Notes under the pieces: model-generated
Told to the model about the DNA's origin: nothing
Databases searched by the model: none
Seen by the model: the letters and a program-made list of their open reading frames with translations, nothing else
Part shown: one piece after another, positions 53,204 through 61,640 of the stretch
How the letters are laid out: each line of letters begins with the position of its first letter
Numbering within the stretch: the stretch's first letter is position 1
Source: Koleobacter methoxysyntrophicus
Lineage (GTDB): Bacteria > Bacillota > Thermosediminibacteria > Koleobacterales > Koleobacteraceae
Direction of reading: 5' to 3'
Assembly (NCBI RefSeq): GCF_017301615.1
Contig: NZ_CP059066.1
Location: forward strand, 1,533,001 to 1,597,000
Length of the DNA: 64,000 bases
Program-made: the position numbers and the translations under genes

Positions 53204-54028
53204 ATGAACATCCAGTTCACCCTTACGGTTCCCGAAGGCAAAAGGCTTATAGCGGAAGGTATTGTAAGCCTGCCCGAAATCAAAAGGGTTTTGGAATCGG
53301 GTAAGATTCTGTTAAAAGGGGGTACCACAGTATCGGCCATTTCCGAAAGGCTGATCGGGAGAAAGCTGAGGATAAGCGGCAGGATATCTCCTTTAGGTAC
53401 AAAGGGGAGCAGGAAAAATGTAAGTCTACCCCACAGCATTTTAATTATGGGGCATAATATATATGAAGTAGATGACAAACTGGAGGAAACAGTAAATTCC
53501 ATGGGGCCTGAGGATATATGCCTTATATCTGCCAATGCTATCGATTCAGAAGGGAATGCGGCTATGATGGCAGGGGCTCCGCTAGGAGGAAACCCCGGAA
53601 GGATAATATCGGGTCTTATGGCAGAAGGTGTAAACATTATTATTCCTGTAGGGCTCGAAAAGCTCATTCCCGGGAAAATTCAACAGGCGGTTGCAGCTTC
53701 TGGCCGGAAAAAACCGGATACTGCCATGGGGATGGCAGTAGGGCTTATCCCCTTAACAGGCCGTGTTTTTACCGAAATAGATGCGATAAAAGCCATATCA
53801 GGCCTGGATGCTGTAGTAATCGGGAGAGGCGGCATCTGCGGTGCCGAAGGGGCGTCCGTATTCGCCGTTGAAGGCCCTGAAAAACAGTGCAAAAATCTGA
53901 TGGATATTATAAGGGATATTAAGGGGAAAGGAATTTCAGGGGATGAAATGACCCTTGAAGAATGCAGACCCGGCAGCCCGGGATGCAAATACCATCTAGC
54001 CTGCATGTACAGGGAGGGTTTCAAATGA
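53204..54028 (+). CDS. Unknown protein with CoA-transferase/LUD-like features
   Basis: A 274-residue protein that I do not place in a named family. Several blocks resemble the NagB/RpiA/CoA-transferase (LUD) fold: ILLKGGTTVSAISERLIG (~37-54), EDICLISANAIDSEGNAA (~102-119) and GVNIIIPVGLEKLIPGKI (~142-159). A Gly-rich VVIGRGGICGAEGASVF (~205-221) follows, and the tail has three cysteines (ECRPGSPGCKYHLAC, ~254-268) that could bind a metal. It begins three bases after the DUF1177 gene and overlaps the AroM start, so it belongs to the same pathway. Confidence 0.65.
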   Translation: MNIQFTLTVPEGKRLIAEGIVSLPEIKRVLESGKILLKGGTTVSAISERLIGRKLRISGRISPLGTKGSRKNVSLPHSILIMGHNIYEVDDKLEETVNSMGPEDICLISANAIDSEGNAAMMAGAPLGGNPGRIISGLMAEGVNIIIPVGLEKLIPGKIQQAVAASGRKKPDTAMGMAVGLIPLTGRVFTEIDAIKAISGLDAVVIGRGGICGAEGASVFAVEGPEKQCKNLMDIIRDIKGKGISGDEMTLEECRPGSPGCKYHLACMYREGFK

Positions 54029-54696
54029 AGGCAAAAATAGGTATGATAACAATAGGCCAGAGCCCCAGAACCGATGTAACCCCTGACCTGGTGGAGGTCT
54101 GGAGAGATCGGGTGGATATAATTCAAAAAGGGGCCCTGGACGGCCTCACCTTAGAAGAGATACAGAAAATGGGGCCGGAAGATGGGGATTATACCCTTGT
54201 AACGAGACTAAATGACGGTACCCAGGTAATAATAGGAAAAAAGCACATCTTACCTAAAGTTCGGGAAAAGGTCAGAGAACTAAATGAGGAAAAAGTAGAT
54301 GTAATTCTTCTATTGTGTACCGGTGAGTTTCCTGAAATGGAATCAAAAATACTGATAATAAAACCTCAAGAGGTGCTGCATAAAACCGTAGCAGCTATTG
54401 CAGGAAAAAATAAAATAGGAGTACTTACACCATTACCGGAACAGGCTGAACAGGCCAGAGAAAAATGGCTGTCTTCGGGGGTGAACGCAGAAATAGCCTG
54501 GGGGTCACCCTATGGAGAAGAAGAGATAATCTTAAGGGGAATCCGGGAACTTTCAGGGAAAAATATATCCCTGATTGTAATGGACTGTATGGGCTATACA
54601 TGGGATATGAAGCAGAAGGCCAAAAAGCTAACCGATAAACCGGTAATCCTGCCCAGAACTCTTATTGCCAGGGTTATAGATGAAATGATAAGCTGA
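54025..54696 (+). CDS. AroM family protein
   Basis: A 223-residue AroM-type protein (MKAKIGMITIGQSPRTDVTP). It looks like a distant Asp/Glu racemase relative: cysteines occur in ILLLCTGEFPEM and VMDCMGYTWDMK, one per half. The enteric AroM sits by aroL but its role is unknown. The frame opens at 53962, but the ATG at 54025 overlaps the previous stop (ATGA) and has GGGAGGG before it. It is the last gene of the OPT operon and converges with the second PucR gene. Confidence 0.88.
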   Translation: MKAKIGMITIGQSPRTDVTPDLVEVWRDRVDIIQKGALDGLTLEEIQKMGPEDGDYTLVTRLNDGTQVIIGKKHILPKVREKVRELNEEKVDVILLLCTGEFPEMESKILIIKPQEVLHKTVAAIAGKNKIGVLTPLPEQAEQAREKWLSSGVNAEIAWGSPYGEEEIILRGIRELSGKNISLIVMDCMGYTWDMKQKAKKLTDKPVILPRTLIARVIDEMIS

Positions 54697-54704
54697 GATT
54701 TATG

Positions 54705-56345
54705 TTAAAACCCATTCAGATTATAGATTTCCTTTAGTTTAAGTGCCAGCTGGAATAACAGCTGGCCTTCTGATGTACCGATATTTATACCGGTAATTTC
54801 TGAAGCCCTTTCCAGACGGTTGTACAACGTATTCCTGTGAATATATAATTTCCTGGAAGTTTGATTGATGTTGCAGTTATTTTCGAAAAAGGCCGTAAGG
54901 GTTTTTACAAGGTTAGTGCTGTTTTTGCTATCATAATCGACAAGCTTACCTACAGTATCCCGGTAAAGATCTAACATTACAGGGTGATTCCTGAACAAAA
55001 ACAGTATATGGTACAGCTTCAGGTCATTATAGAAAAAAACAGGTGCTGAGTTAAAGATTTTAGGCCCCAGCTTCAAACTCAGGGAAGCCTCCTGATAGCT
55101 TTTATGAAGCTCTCCAAGGCTTCTGTAAATATTTCCTACACCCATATGAACGGATAATTTAGGGTGCTTATACACAAAGACTTTAGAAAAATATTCAAAC
55201 CAGCCCGTAAGCTCCTTTTTTAAAGAGGAAAAATCGTTTTCTTTTTTTACCTTATAGAGGATTATTATTCTATCTCCTTTCTTAATTATTTCCTTCTGGT
55301 GTTTCAGTTCAGGCAGTGACCGCAGTTCATATAAAACATCATCCGGTAATTCATTATCTGCAGAATTATCCTTTGAACCTGAATGGCTTATAATTACCAC
55401 TGCCCTGCTGGTATTAGTTTCAAGGTTAAAGAACTCAGCACCCTTTTCAATTGCCGACTCTGATAGATAATTCCCCAAAAGCAATCCCTCAAAAAAGTCT
55501 TCCCTTAATTTCAAGGACGATTCCTGCTGCTTTTGATGGGCAAGAATGGCAATAATTAGGAATGGTATACATTGAGCTGCCAGTATTTTTTCCAGTTCGT
55601 ATATTTCGGAACGTGAAGCAATACAGAGGTAACCCAGGATTTCATCCGGTGTTTTGAGTACAAATATAAGATAATTGTAACCTTCTATCTTAAAAGATAC
55701 AGGTGAAGGCGGTATATTATTCGTTATGAGATTATCTTCTAAATATTCAATAATATCCTCTACCGGGACCAGATCCTCCTGATTACTGCTTTTACCCTTA
55801 TATATCCTGACATCCAGGCGGTTATCCAGCAATATAACCGTTTTATTTATGTATGACAGCATTAAATTTAGTATATCATCCAAACTGTATTTCTCATTAT
55901 GGGTCTGCCATAAGGCTTTCCTGAGCTGTTCGGATATCTTCAGATTATAATTTTCTTCATTGATGATTCTCCCTATGATGGGCCATGTAAGGTCACGGTA
56001 ACTCATTTCAAAAGGGAGTTCCAGCAGCGGCAGGTTCAATTCATCTGCCAGTTTAACAGCCGAGCCGGGTATATCTTTTATAAATCTCCCTTTTTTGATA
56101 GCCAGTCCGGCAGCCCTTTTTTCACTAAGGACTTTTATGATTTCATCTAATTGTTCGATGTTATCTTTAAATCCAAAACCGGCGGAAACAAGAAAGTCCC
56201 CTTCCTTAACCCAGTAAGCCCCATCAGGGGCCTCCATAACCAGGACATCTTTGATCTTCCTGTGTATTCCCTTTTCTCCGGCAATTATCTTAATGTCCCT
56301 GAATTTTTCATTGAGGGTAAACAAGTCCCGTACGGTTAAGTTCAT
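54705..56345 (-). CDS. PucR-family transcriptional regulator (second)
   Basis: A 546-residue protein with the same layout as the one at 46677: PucR domain (~1-125: MNLTVRDLFTLNEKFRDIKI, WVKEGDFLVSAGFGF, LAIKKGRFIKDIPGSA), middle domain, and HTH_30 (~495-535, NINQTSRKLYIHRNTLYNRLERA). AAGGAG nine bases before the ATG at 56345 overrides a longer frame to 56378. It converges with the OPT-AroM operon, so two PucR paralogues bracket that operon. Confidence 0.9.
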   Translation of the reverse strand: MNLTVRDLFTLNEKFRDIKIIAGEKGIHRKIKDVLVMEAPDGAYWVKEGDFLVSAGFGFKDNIEQLDEIIKVLSEKRAAGLAIKKGRFIKDIPGSAVKLADELNLPLLELPFEMSYRDLTWPIIGRIINEENYNLKISEQLRKALWQTHNEKYSLDDILNLMLSYINKTVILLDNRLDVRIYKGKSSNQEDLVPVEDIIEYLEDNLITNNIPPSPVSFKIEGYNYLIFVLKTPDEILGYLCIASRSEIYELEKILAAQCIPFLIIAILAHQKQQESSLKLREDFFEGLLLGNYLSESAIEKGAEFFNLETNTSRAVVIISHSGSKDNSADNELPDDVLYELRSLPELKHQKEIIKKGDRIIILYKVKKENDFSSLKKELTGWFEYFSKVFVYKHPKLSVHMGVGNIYRSLGELHKSYQEASLSLKLGPKIFNSAPVFFYNDLKLYHILFLFRNHPVMLDLYRDTVGKLVDYDSKNSTNLVKTLTAFFENNCNINQTSRKLYIHRNTLYNRLERASEITGINIGTSEGQLLFQLALKLKEIYNLNGF

Positions 56346-56589
56346 AAGCCGTATCTCCTTAATCTCTAATCCGTCCATCTAGTGTCAACCGTTATATATA
56401 TTATGCTATTACAGGGGGTATATGTAAATATAAGTTTAAAAAAATTTTTTTATTTTTTGCAGGAATTTTATCATAAATTAATGCAAGAAGACCCCTATAC
56501 CTCTACAGGTGGGAGATGAACTGCATATACCATTTTGTAAAAAAATAGCATATAATATAAGCATAGCCCAAACGGAAGGAGGTGTGAAA

Positions 56590-56979
56590 ATGGAAGTAAC
56601 CAGGGTAATAGCAATACAACTAAATCCCACAAAAGAACAACAGATAATAATAGGGCACCTAACCTATTCTGCCTCCAAGCTTTGGAATGTCGCAAACTAC
56701 AATATAAAGCAAGGGAATATCAAACTAAAGAAATTAAAATCTATGCTTAAGAAAGACTTCTGGTATAAAAATCTACACTCTCAATCTGCACAAGCAGTAC
56801 TTGAGAAACTAAAAATCGCATGGGAAAACTGCTACAAAAAGTATACAAAAGAACCGCGATTTCAACCAAAAAGGAATAACAGGGTCCAAATCCATAAACC
56901 AAACCTTAGTCAAAGATGTGGAGAAAGACATAAGCCTTTGTTTCTCCACATCATACAGCAAAGGTATCTGCTGCCGTAA
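56590..56979 (+). pseudogene. Truncated TnpB (IS200/IS605 OrfB) gene, 5' fragment
   Basis: From an ATG at 56590 (GGAGGTG site) the frame reads MEVTRVIAIQLNPTKEQQII and LTYSASKLWNVANYNIK, closely resembling the start of the intact TnpB at 61153-59789. Homology fades after PRFQPKRN at about 56875, where a minus-strand transposase fragment seems to be joined; the RuvC core is absent. The segment before it (56480-56520) has short palindromes as at an IS200/IS605 left end. Confidence 0.75.
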
Positions 56980-57021
56980 AAACTGTTTAAACTCAGCATG
57001 AGAAGAACATTTGATAAGCAT
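56875..57021 (-). pseudogene. Possible N-terminal fragment of another IS transposase
   Basis: From an ATG at 57021 (GGGGGA site) the minus strand reads MLIKCSSHAEFKQFLRQQIP, then LLYDVEKQRLMSF, which looks like the beginning of a DDE transposase gene. The frame runs head-on into the TnpB fragment; the junction near 56875 is approximate. Family not identified. Confidence 0.35.
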
Positions 57022-57290
57022 AAAGGAATCCCCCTTATCTAGAAGTAATGGCAAAAAATACCATCCACTTCAATTATGGGGGCAATCCGAAAAAGTCAAG
57101 CATGATTATAAGCAGCTATTACTAATAATCCTATATTTACTCTTAATATCTAATGATTAATACTAGTATCAGCTTTTTTCGTGACGAAGAACAAGTGGAG
57201 GTCAAAAAATAATTGCCCTCTTGTGAGAGCTTGATAATAAAGGAAACTGAGTTTCCGAAAATCTACGCCCAATGAAAGGAGGGAAAGAAA
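57022..57290. other. Spacer between IS fragments and the nitrilase-like gene
   Basis: 269 bases without a recognisable gene. A GGAAACTGAGTTTCC hairpin (about 57242-57256) and an AAAGGAGGG ribosome site before 57291 are the only features seen. Confidence 0.45.
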
Positions 57291-58073
57291 ATGAAAATAT
57301 CACTTCTTCAAATGGATGTTATTCTTGGTCATCCTTCGGAGAACAGACAAAAGGTAGAAAAAATGTTTCGACAGACAATTGAAGATGCTCCTGATGTGAT
57401 AGTCCTGCCCGAAACATGGAACACCGGGTTTTTCCCCGAAAATGTGAAGGAACTAGCAGATCTACAGGGAGAACCCTCCTGCAGCTTGCTTTCAGAACTG
57501 GCCGGGGAGTATAAGGTTAATATCATAGGTGGGTCCATAGCTGATAATGAAAAGGGGAAGGTATATAACACCAATTACGTGTTTGACAGGAATGGTAGGA
57601 TGATATCCAAGTATAGAAAAATCCATCTGTTTTCACCTTCTGGAGAACATAATTTCTTTGAACATGGGGACGAAATAAGCGTATATGAAATCGACGGTGT
57701 TAAAGCGGCTACAATAATCTGCTACGACCTTAGATTTGTTGAACTGGTAAGGACACTGGCTCTGGAAGGAATACAAATATTATTTGTCCCTGCCGAGTGG
57801 TCCCATCACCGGTTAGAACATTGGAAGACATTGTTGAAGGCGAGGGCTGTTGAAAATCAGATGTTTGTAGTAGCAGTAAACGGTGTGGGAAAAGCAAAAG
57901 AATTGAAGTTCTGCGGAAATTCTATGATAATAGATCCCTGGGGTGAGGTAGTTGCTTGTGCTGGGGAAGAAGAAGGGGTTATCACAGGGGAAATAGACCT
58001 TTCGATTATTCACGACATCAGGGAGAGGATAAACGTTTTCAGGGATAGGCGACCTGGTATATACAAGATTTAG
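57291..58073 (+). CDS. Carbon-nitrogen hydrolase (omega-amidase/nitrilase superfamily)
   Basis: A 260-residue cytoplasmic amidase with the complete Glu-Lys-Cys triad: Glu in VLPETWNTGF (~42), Lys in YRKIHLF (~110) and Cys in IICYDLRF (~144). The overall pattern is that of omega-amidases such as MtnU, which hydrolyse alpha-ketoglutaramate or ketosuccinamate. The class II aldolase stub that follows hints at a former salvage or deamidation locus, which is only inference. AAGGAGGG precedes the ATG. Confidence 0.9.
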   Translation: MKISLLQMDVILGHPSENRQKVEKMFRQTIEDAPDVIVLPETWNTGFFPENVKELADLQGEPSCSLLSELAGEYKVNIIGGSIADNEKGKVYNTNYVFDRNGRMISKYRKIHLFSPSGEHNFFEHGDEISVYEIDGVKAATIICYDLRFVELVRTLALEGIQILFVPAEWSHHRLEHWKTLLKARAVENQMFVVAVNGVGKAKELKFCGNSMIIDPWGEVVACAGEEEGVITGEIDLSIIHDIRERINVFRDRRPGIYKI

Positions 58074-58257
58074 AAAATAAGAATGGAATGGGTGAAAATG
58101 GGTTGGTTTTATGTTTTAAATAAATCTAATAATATGTTACAATTTTACCAGATATAAAGCTAGGTAATTGTAAAAACTGCGAGAAAAATTGCAATAATAT
58201 TCAGAAATAACAGATGTAGGCAAGAAGTTGCAATAGCAAATAGGGAGGGTATAGGAA

Positions 58258-58383
58258 ATGTTGTTGAAAGAGGAAAGGGAATTGATCGTAGAATACGGCA
58301 AGAAACTTATAACTCACGGGCTTACCAGGGGCACAGGAGCAGGGGAGTTAAAAAGTGTTTATTATTTGATTGAGGGAAGCTAA
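58258..58383 (+). pseudogene. Stub of a class II (AraD/FucA-type) aldolase gene
   Basis: A 41-codon frame with an intact AGGGAGGG site reads MLLKEERELIVEYGKKLITH then GLTRGTGAGELKS. It matches the start of class II aldolases/epimerases, where GTGGNLS is the phosphate-binding loop, then breaks off and stops. The catalytic His-rich and metal regions are missing. It is a deletion relic. Confidence 0.7.
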
Positions 58384-58470
58384 AATGATAAAATCAGAAT
58401 AACATTGAGCTAAACTTAACGATAAAGATTTAATGGCGTAGACTAGAAATCTAACAGGGGGTTATAACAT

Positions 58471-59457
58471 ATGACTAAAAAAGTCCTCGTTACAGGGGGA
58501 GCAGGGTACATAGGAAGCCATGTAGTAAAGACCCTTGGGGAAAAGGGATATGATACTGTTACCTTTGATAACCTTTCTACCGGACATAAAGAGTCGGTTA
58601 TATACGGGAAACTGGCAGTGGGAGACCTTCTTGATTATGATGAGCTGAATGAGGTTTTTAAAATCCATAAACCCGATGCCGTTATGCACTTTGCTGCCCA
58701 TATAGTTGTTCCCGAGTCAGTAGAAAAGCCTGTTAAATATTACATAAATAATGTAAGCGGAACCTTAAATCTTCTGAAAGCGATGAAGGAGAATGACGTA
58801 AACAAATTCATATTCTCTTCAACGGCAGCCGTTTACGGTATCCCTGAGGAAATCCCAATAAGCGAAGATTCGCCCGTTAAACCCATAAACCCTTACGGCC
58901 ACAGTAAGGCAATGGTTGAAAAGGTCCTTGAGGATGTATCCAGAGCTGATGGGCTTAATTATATTGCCCTCCGTTATTTTAATGTAGCCGGTGCAGACCC
59001 GAAGGGGAGACTGGGTGAGAGGAAGGAAGATGCTACCCACCTTATTACCATGTGTGTGCGTACGGCGGCAGGCAAAAGACCGTGTCTGAACGTTTACGGT
59101 ACAGATTATCCCACACCTGATGGGACCTGTATAAGGGACTATATCCATGTAGATGACCTGGCGGAAGCTCATGTATTGTCTTTGGAATACCTTTTGGAAG
59201 GGGGAAAAAGCGATGTTTTTAACTGCGGTTATAGCAGGGGTTATTCGGTATTTGAGGTGGTGAGGGCTGCTAAGAAGGTAACGGGAGTAGATTTTCCGGT
59301 AACCCTTGCTGAAAGGAGGCCGGGAGACCCTCCGGTGCTTGTTGCCGATTCGGGCAGGATTAGGGAAGTCCTGGGATGGAAACCGGAGTACGATGATCTG
59401 GATTATATAATAAAAACGGCCTGGGAATGGGAAAAGGTTCTGGGGAGCAAGATATAG
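58471..59457 (+). CDS. galE: UDP-glucose 4-epimerase
   Basis: A 328-residue extended short-chain dehydrogenase/reductase. NAD-binding GGAGYIGSH (~8-16), the Ser/Thr-Tyr-Lys site (SSTAAVYG at ~113, then NPYGHSKAMVEK with Tyr and Lys at ~138-142), RYFNVAGADP and GTDYPTPDGTCIRDYIHVDD are all present. It interconverts UDP-glucose and UDP-galactose for surface polysaccharide or galactose use. It is intact though placed among damaged genes. GGGGG precedes the ATG. Confidence 0.96.
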   Translation: MTKKVLVTGGAGYIGSHVVKTLGEKGYDTVTFDNLSTGHKESVIYGKLAVGDLLDYDELNEVFKIHKPDAVMHFAAHIVVPESVEKPVKYYINNVSGTLNLLKAMKENDVNKFIFSSTAAVYGIPEEIPISEDSPVKPINPYGHSKAMVEKVLEDVSRADGLNYIALRYFNVAGADPKGRLGERKEDATHLITMCVRTAAGKRPCLNVYGTDYPTPDGTCIRDYIHVDDLAEAHVLSLEYLLEGGKSDVFNCGYSRGYSVFEVVRAAKKVTGVDFPVTLAERRPGDPPVLVADSGRIREVLGWKPEYDDLDYIIKTAWEWEKVLGSKI

Positions 59458-59509
59458 TATAACCCGGGAGCTTTTTGAATGGAACCTGTGGATTAGACCT
59501 ATTAAATTT

Positions 59510-59786
59510 ATGGAGGTATCCAAATTGGAACTCATTTTCTGTGGTGGTGCAGGAGAAGTAGGTGCTTCCTGCTATCTTATGAAAATTGATGGAAAAAACA
59601 TACTGCTTGACTGCGGCATAAGAATAACTTCATCAAAGGATAACCTCCCCGATTTCAGGCTGATACAGGAAAACGGCGGGATAGATGCCATAGTAGTGAG
59701 CCATGCCCATACTGACCATACCGGGGCCCTTCCGGCTATCAGCCGGCAGTATCCTAATGCCCTTATTTATATGACTCATGCTAGTG
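59510..59786 (+). pseudogene. 5' part of an MBL-fold (beta-CASP ribonuclease-type) gene cut by an IS
   Basis: The frame reads MEVSKLELIFCGGAGEVGAS and then VVSHAHTDHTGALPAI, the zinc-binding H-x-H-x-D-H motif of the metallo-beta-lactamase fold; the opening resembles beta-CASP RNA-processing hydrolases. It is interrupted after IYMTHAS, where the IS200/IS605 element begins (about 59785). The rest of the gene is not found beyond the element, so additional DNA was lost. ATG 59510 has a GGAGG-like site only weakly; a TTG at 59525 with GGAGG is an alternative start. Confidence 0.75.
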
Positions 59787-59788
59787 AA

Positions 59789-61153
59789 CTACATCGCCAA
59801 TGAATTGGCGAGCTTCGTGCTTCCGATGAAACCGTATTGAAAGCTCCATCGATACGCAGCCGGGGTGTCCAACCCCACTACTGCTGTAGCAGGTTTCCCT
59901 ACCCTTGGCAGATACTTTTTCATTATGTTATACGCACCTACACAATCAGCGTTTAATAATTTATCGTTGACTATATATAATCCTCTGTGTTTGCGATTTG
60001 TCTTCTCGGCAGTTTTTTCAGAAATCTCTTCTTCATAAGGACTACATTGACTTGTATAACTTTCTTCTTGTTTTTCTATCCTTATACCTCTGTCTTCTGC
60101 TTTGTATTTTATAAGTTTTTCTATTTTCTTAAAAGGCCATTTGTGAAATTTTTGATTGTTTTTGTGACCCAAATCTTTGTTTTCTCGTATATAAGTTATA
60201 TCCCCTATTATTATTTTTGTTACTCCTTCTTTTTCTGCAACTTCTATTACTTTTTTTGTCGCAGCGTGTAAAAGGTGGTTTATTTGTTTTCTTCTTTTTG
60301 CGTACAATTGCTGTATTCTTTTTGTATCTTTAGGGTATTTGTTTCCACCTGCTGTTTGTTGTGCATACGCTATAGACTGGTAATGGCCTATTGTTTTGTC
60401 GTAATATCTGTTTATACTTAATAATTGTCTCCCCGAGATGATAAATGTTTTTCCTGTTGTTATGTAGCATGTCATGAGGTTATTTATGCCCAAATCTATG
60501 CCCATGTATATTCCATTGTCTTCTTTGTATTCTACCGGCGGTAACTCGATAATAATATTAACCTTATACCTCTTTGCTTTAGGTACAGGTATTATTTCGA
60601 TGACTTTAGGATTACCGCCTATATTTTTGTATTCGTCAGGTATTGCTACATAGAGATAATCAACTTCTATATCATGTTTTTCTTTTAAGTATTTTTTCTG
60701 CTGTTTGGGTATTGTAAGTCTTATTATGCCATTGTTAATTATAAATCCTTTATTCAACCATCTTACATTGAAATTTGTATGTTTGTATCCTGGAGGCTTA
60801 GGATCTTCTATTGCCCCGGTTTGTTTTAGTTTATAAAATGACTGCCACGCTTCATGAAGTTGTTTTAATATTTCCTGTGATGATTGGGAGGGCAGCCTTT
60901 TGTACCAAAAGTGATTTTTTAATCTTGTCTTTTGATCATACCAGTTAGGGTATTTTTGACCGTTATCTTTGCTCCAATTCTTTATTTCATAGTTTGCAAC
61001 ATTCCACAGTTTCGATGAAGCATATGTTAATCCGCTCAATACTATATTTTGTTTTTTATTAGGATTTAATTCAAATTGTATAACCCTTTGTTTAAAACCA
61101 GGCTTATTTCTCTTTAGCTTCACTTTTTCACCCCCTTGTCTTTTGATTTTCAA
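59789..61153 (-). CDS. tnpB: TnpB RNA-guided nuclease (IS605 OrfB)
   Basis: A 454-residue TnpB. The N-terminal HTH/WED region includes QFELNPNKKQNIVLSGLTYA, and the RuvC residues are visible: Asp in YMGIDLGINNLMT (~208), Glu within IIIGDITYIRENKD (~313) and Asp in NADCVGAYNIMKKYLP (~411). The zinc-ribbon normally between them is degenerate: only YTSQCSP has a Cys and the CxxC pairs are missing, which I believe is a known sublineage. TnpB uses an omegaRNA guided by sequence flanking the RE. Start is uncertain: ATG at 61153 or the GTG/AAA codons a little later. Confidence 0.9.
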   Translation of the reverse strand: MKIKRQGGEKVKLKRNKPGFKQRVIQFELNPNKKQNIVLSGLTYASSKLWNVANYEIKNWSKDNGQKYPNWYDQKTRLKNHFWYKRLPSQSSQEILKQLHEAWQSFYKLKQTGAIEDPKPPGYKHTNFNVRWLNKGFIINNGIIRLTIPKQQKKYLKEKHDIEVDYLYVAIPDEYKNIGGNPKVIEIIPVPKAKRYKVNIIIELPPVEYKEDNGIYMGIDLGINNLMTCYITTGKTFIISGRQLLSINRYYDKTIGHYQSIAYAQQTAGGNKYPKDTKRIQQLYAKRRKQINHLLHAATKKVIEVAEKEGVTKIIIGDITYIRENKDLGHKNNQKFHKWPFKKIEKLIKYKAEDRGIRIEKQEESYTSQCSPYEEEISEKTAEKTNRKHRGLYIVNDKLLNADCVGAYNIMKKYLPRVGKPATAVVGLDTPAAYRWSFQYGFIGSTKLANSLAM

Positions 61154-61538
61154 TATATTCCTTTATTGCATCTTTAGATATTGAACCAATTGTTTCTATA
61201 TAAAATGACGAGTTCCAGAGGTGTCCTTTCCACAACTGTTTTTGTAATTCAGGATGCTTTATAAACAATTTTCTTGCACTTATCCCTTTTAACATTTTAA
61301 CAATATATGATGGTGCTATTTGTGGATGTGCTGATGCAAATATGTGAACATGATCCGGCATTATCTCCATAGTTGCTATAATGAAACCCTTTTCTCTGGC
61401 AATTTCAAAGAATAAATTTTTTAATTCTTCTTGTAAATTATTGTTCAGAACCTCCTTTCTATACTTTGTTGACCAAACAATGTGATAATTAACGTTATAT
61501 ACACAAGTCCTTGCATGAATAAGATTATTTTTCTTCAT
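61128..61538 (-). CDS. tnpA: TnpA Y1 transposase (IS200-like)
   Basis: A 136-residue HUH single-strand transposase: TCVYNVNYHIVWSTKYRKEV at the start, the HUH pair in MPDHVHIFASAHP (~62-74) and the catalytic Tyr probably in SSFYIETIGS (~113). It is full length, so the element may be mobile. It overlaps tnpB by 26 bases. Confidence 0.95.
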   Translation of the reverse strand: MKKNNLIHARTCVYNVNYHIVWSTKYRKEVLNNNLQEELKNLFFEIAREKGFIIATMEIMPDHVHIFASAHPQIAPSYIVKMLKGISARKLFIKHPELQKQLWKGHLWNSSFYIETIGSISKDAIKEYIENQKTRG

Positions 61539-61640
61539 ACATATAGTATATGGTATTTTTCATTAAACGTCAACTTGATTCGCGCATTTTCCTTATACAT
61601 ATGGTAGTATTTATATTTTTAATAAAATAACCGCTTTCAT

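Larger units (their letters stand above)
59785..61640 (-). mobile_element. IS200/IS605-family element with tnpA and tnpB
   Basis: Both genes lie on the minus strand, tnpA first, overlapping by 26 bases. The right end (RE) is near 59785, marked by the hairpin CGCCAATGAATTGGCG at 59795-59810, which falls in the last tnpB codons; this is where reRNA/omegaRNA normally ends. The left end (LE) is beyond tnpA, roughly 61560-61640, with short palindromes (CATATAGTATATG); its exact edge is not determined. No target duplication is expected. Confidence 0.82.

Noticed and set aside
56495-56695. Minus-strand frame with hydrophobic leucine runs
   Set aside because: It overlaps the TnpB fragment antisense, lacks a start context and has no partner; likely chance.
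59861-60271. Plus-strand Phe/Tyr-rich frame at 59987-60271 as a small membrane protein
   Set aside because: It is the complement of the Lys/Asn-rich tnpB gene, which explains its hydrophobic look.
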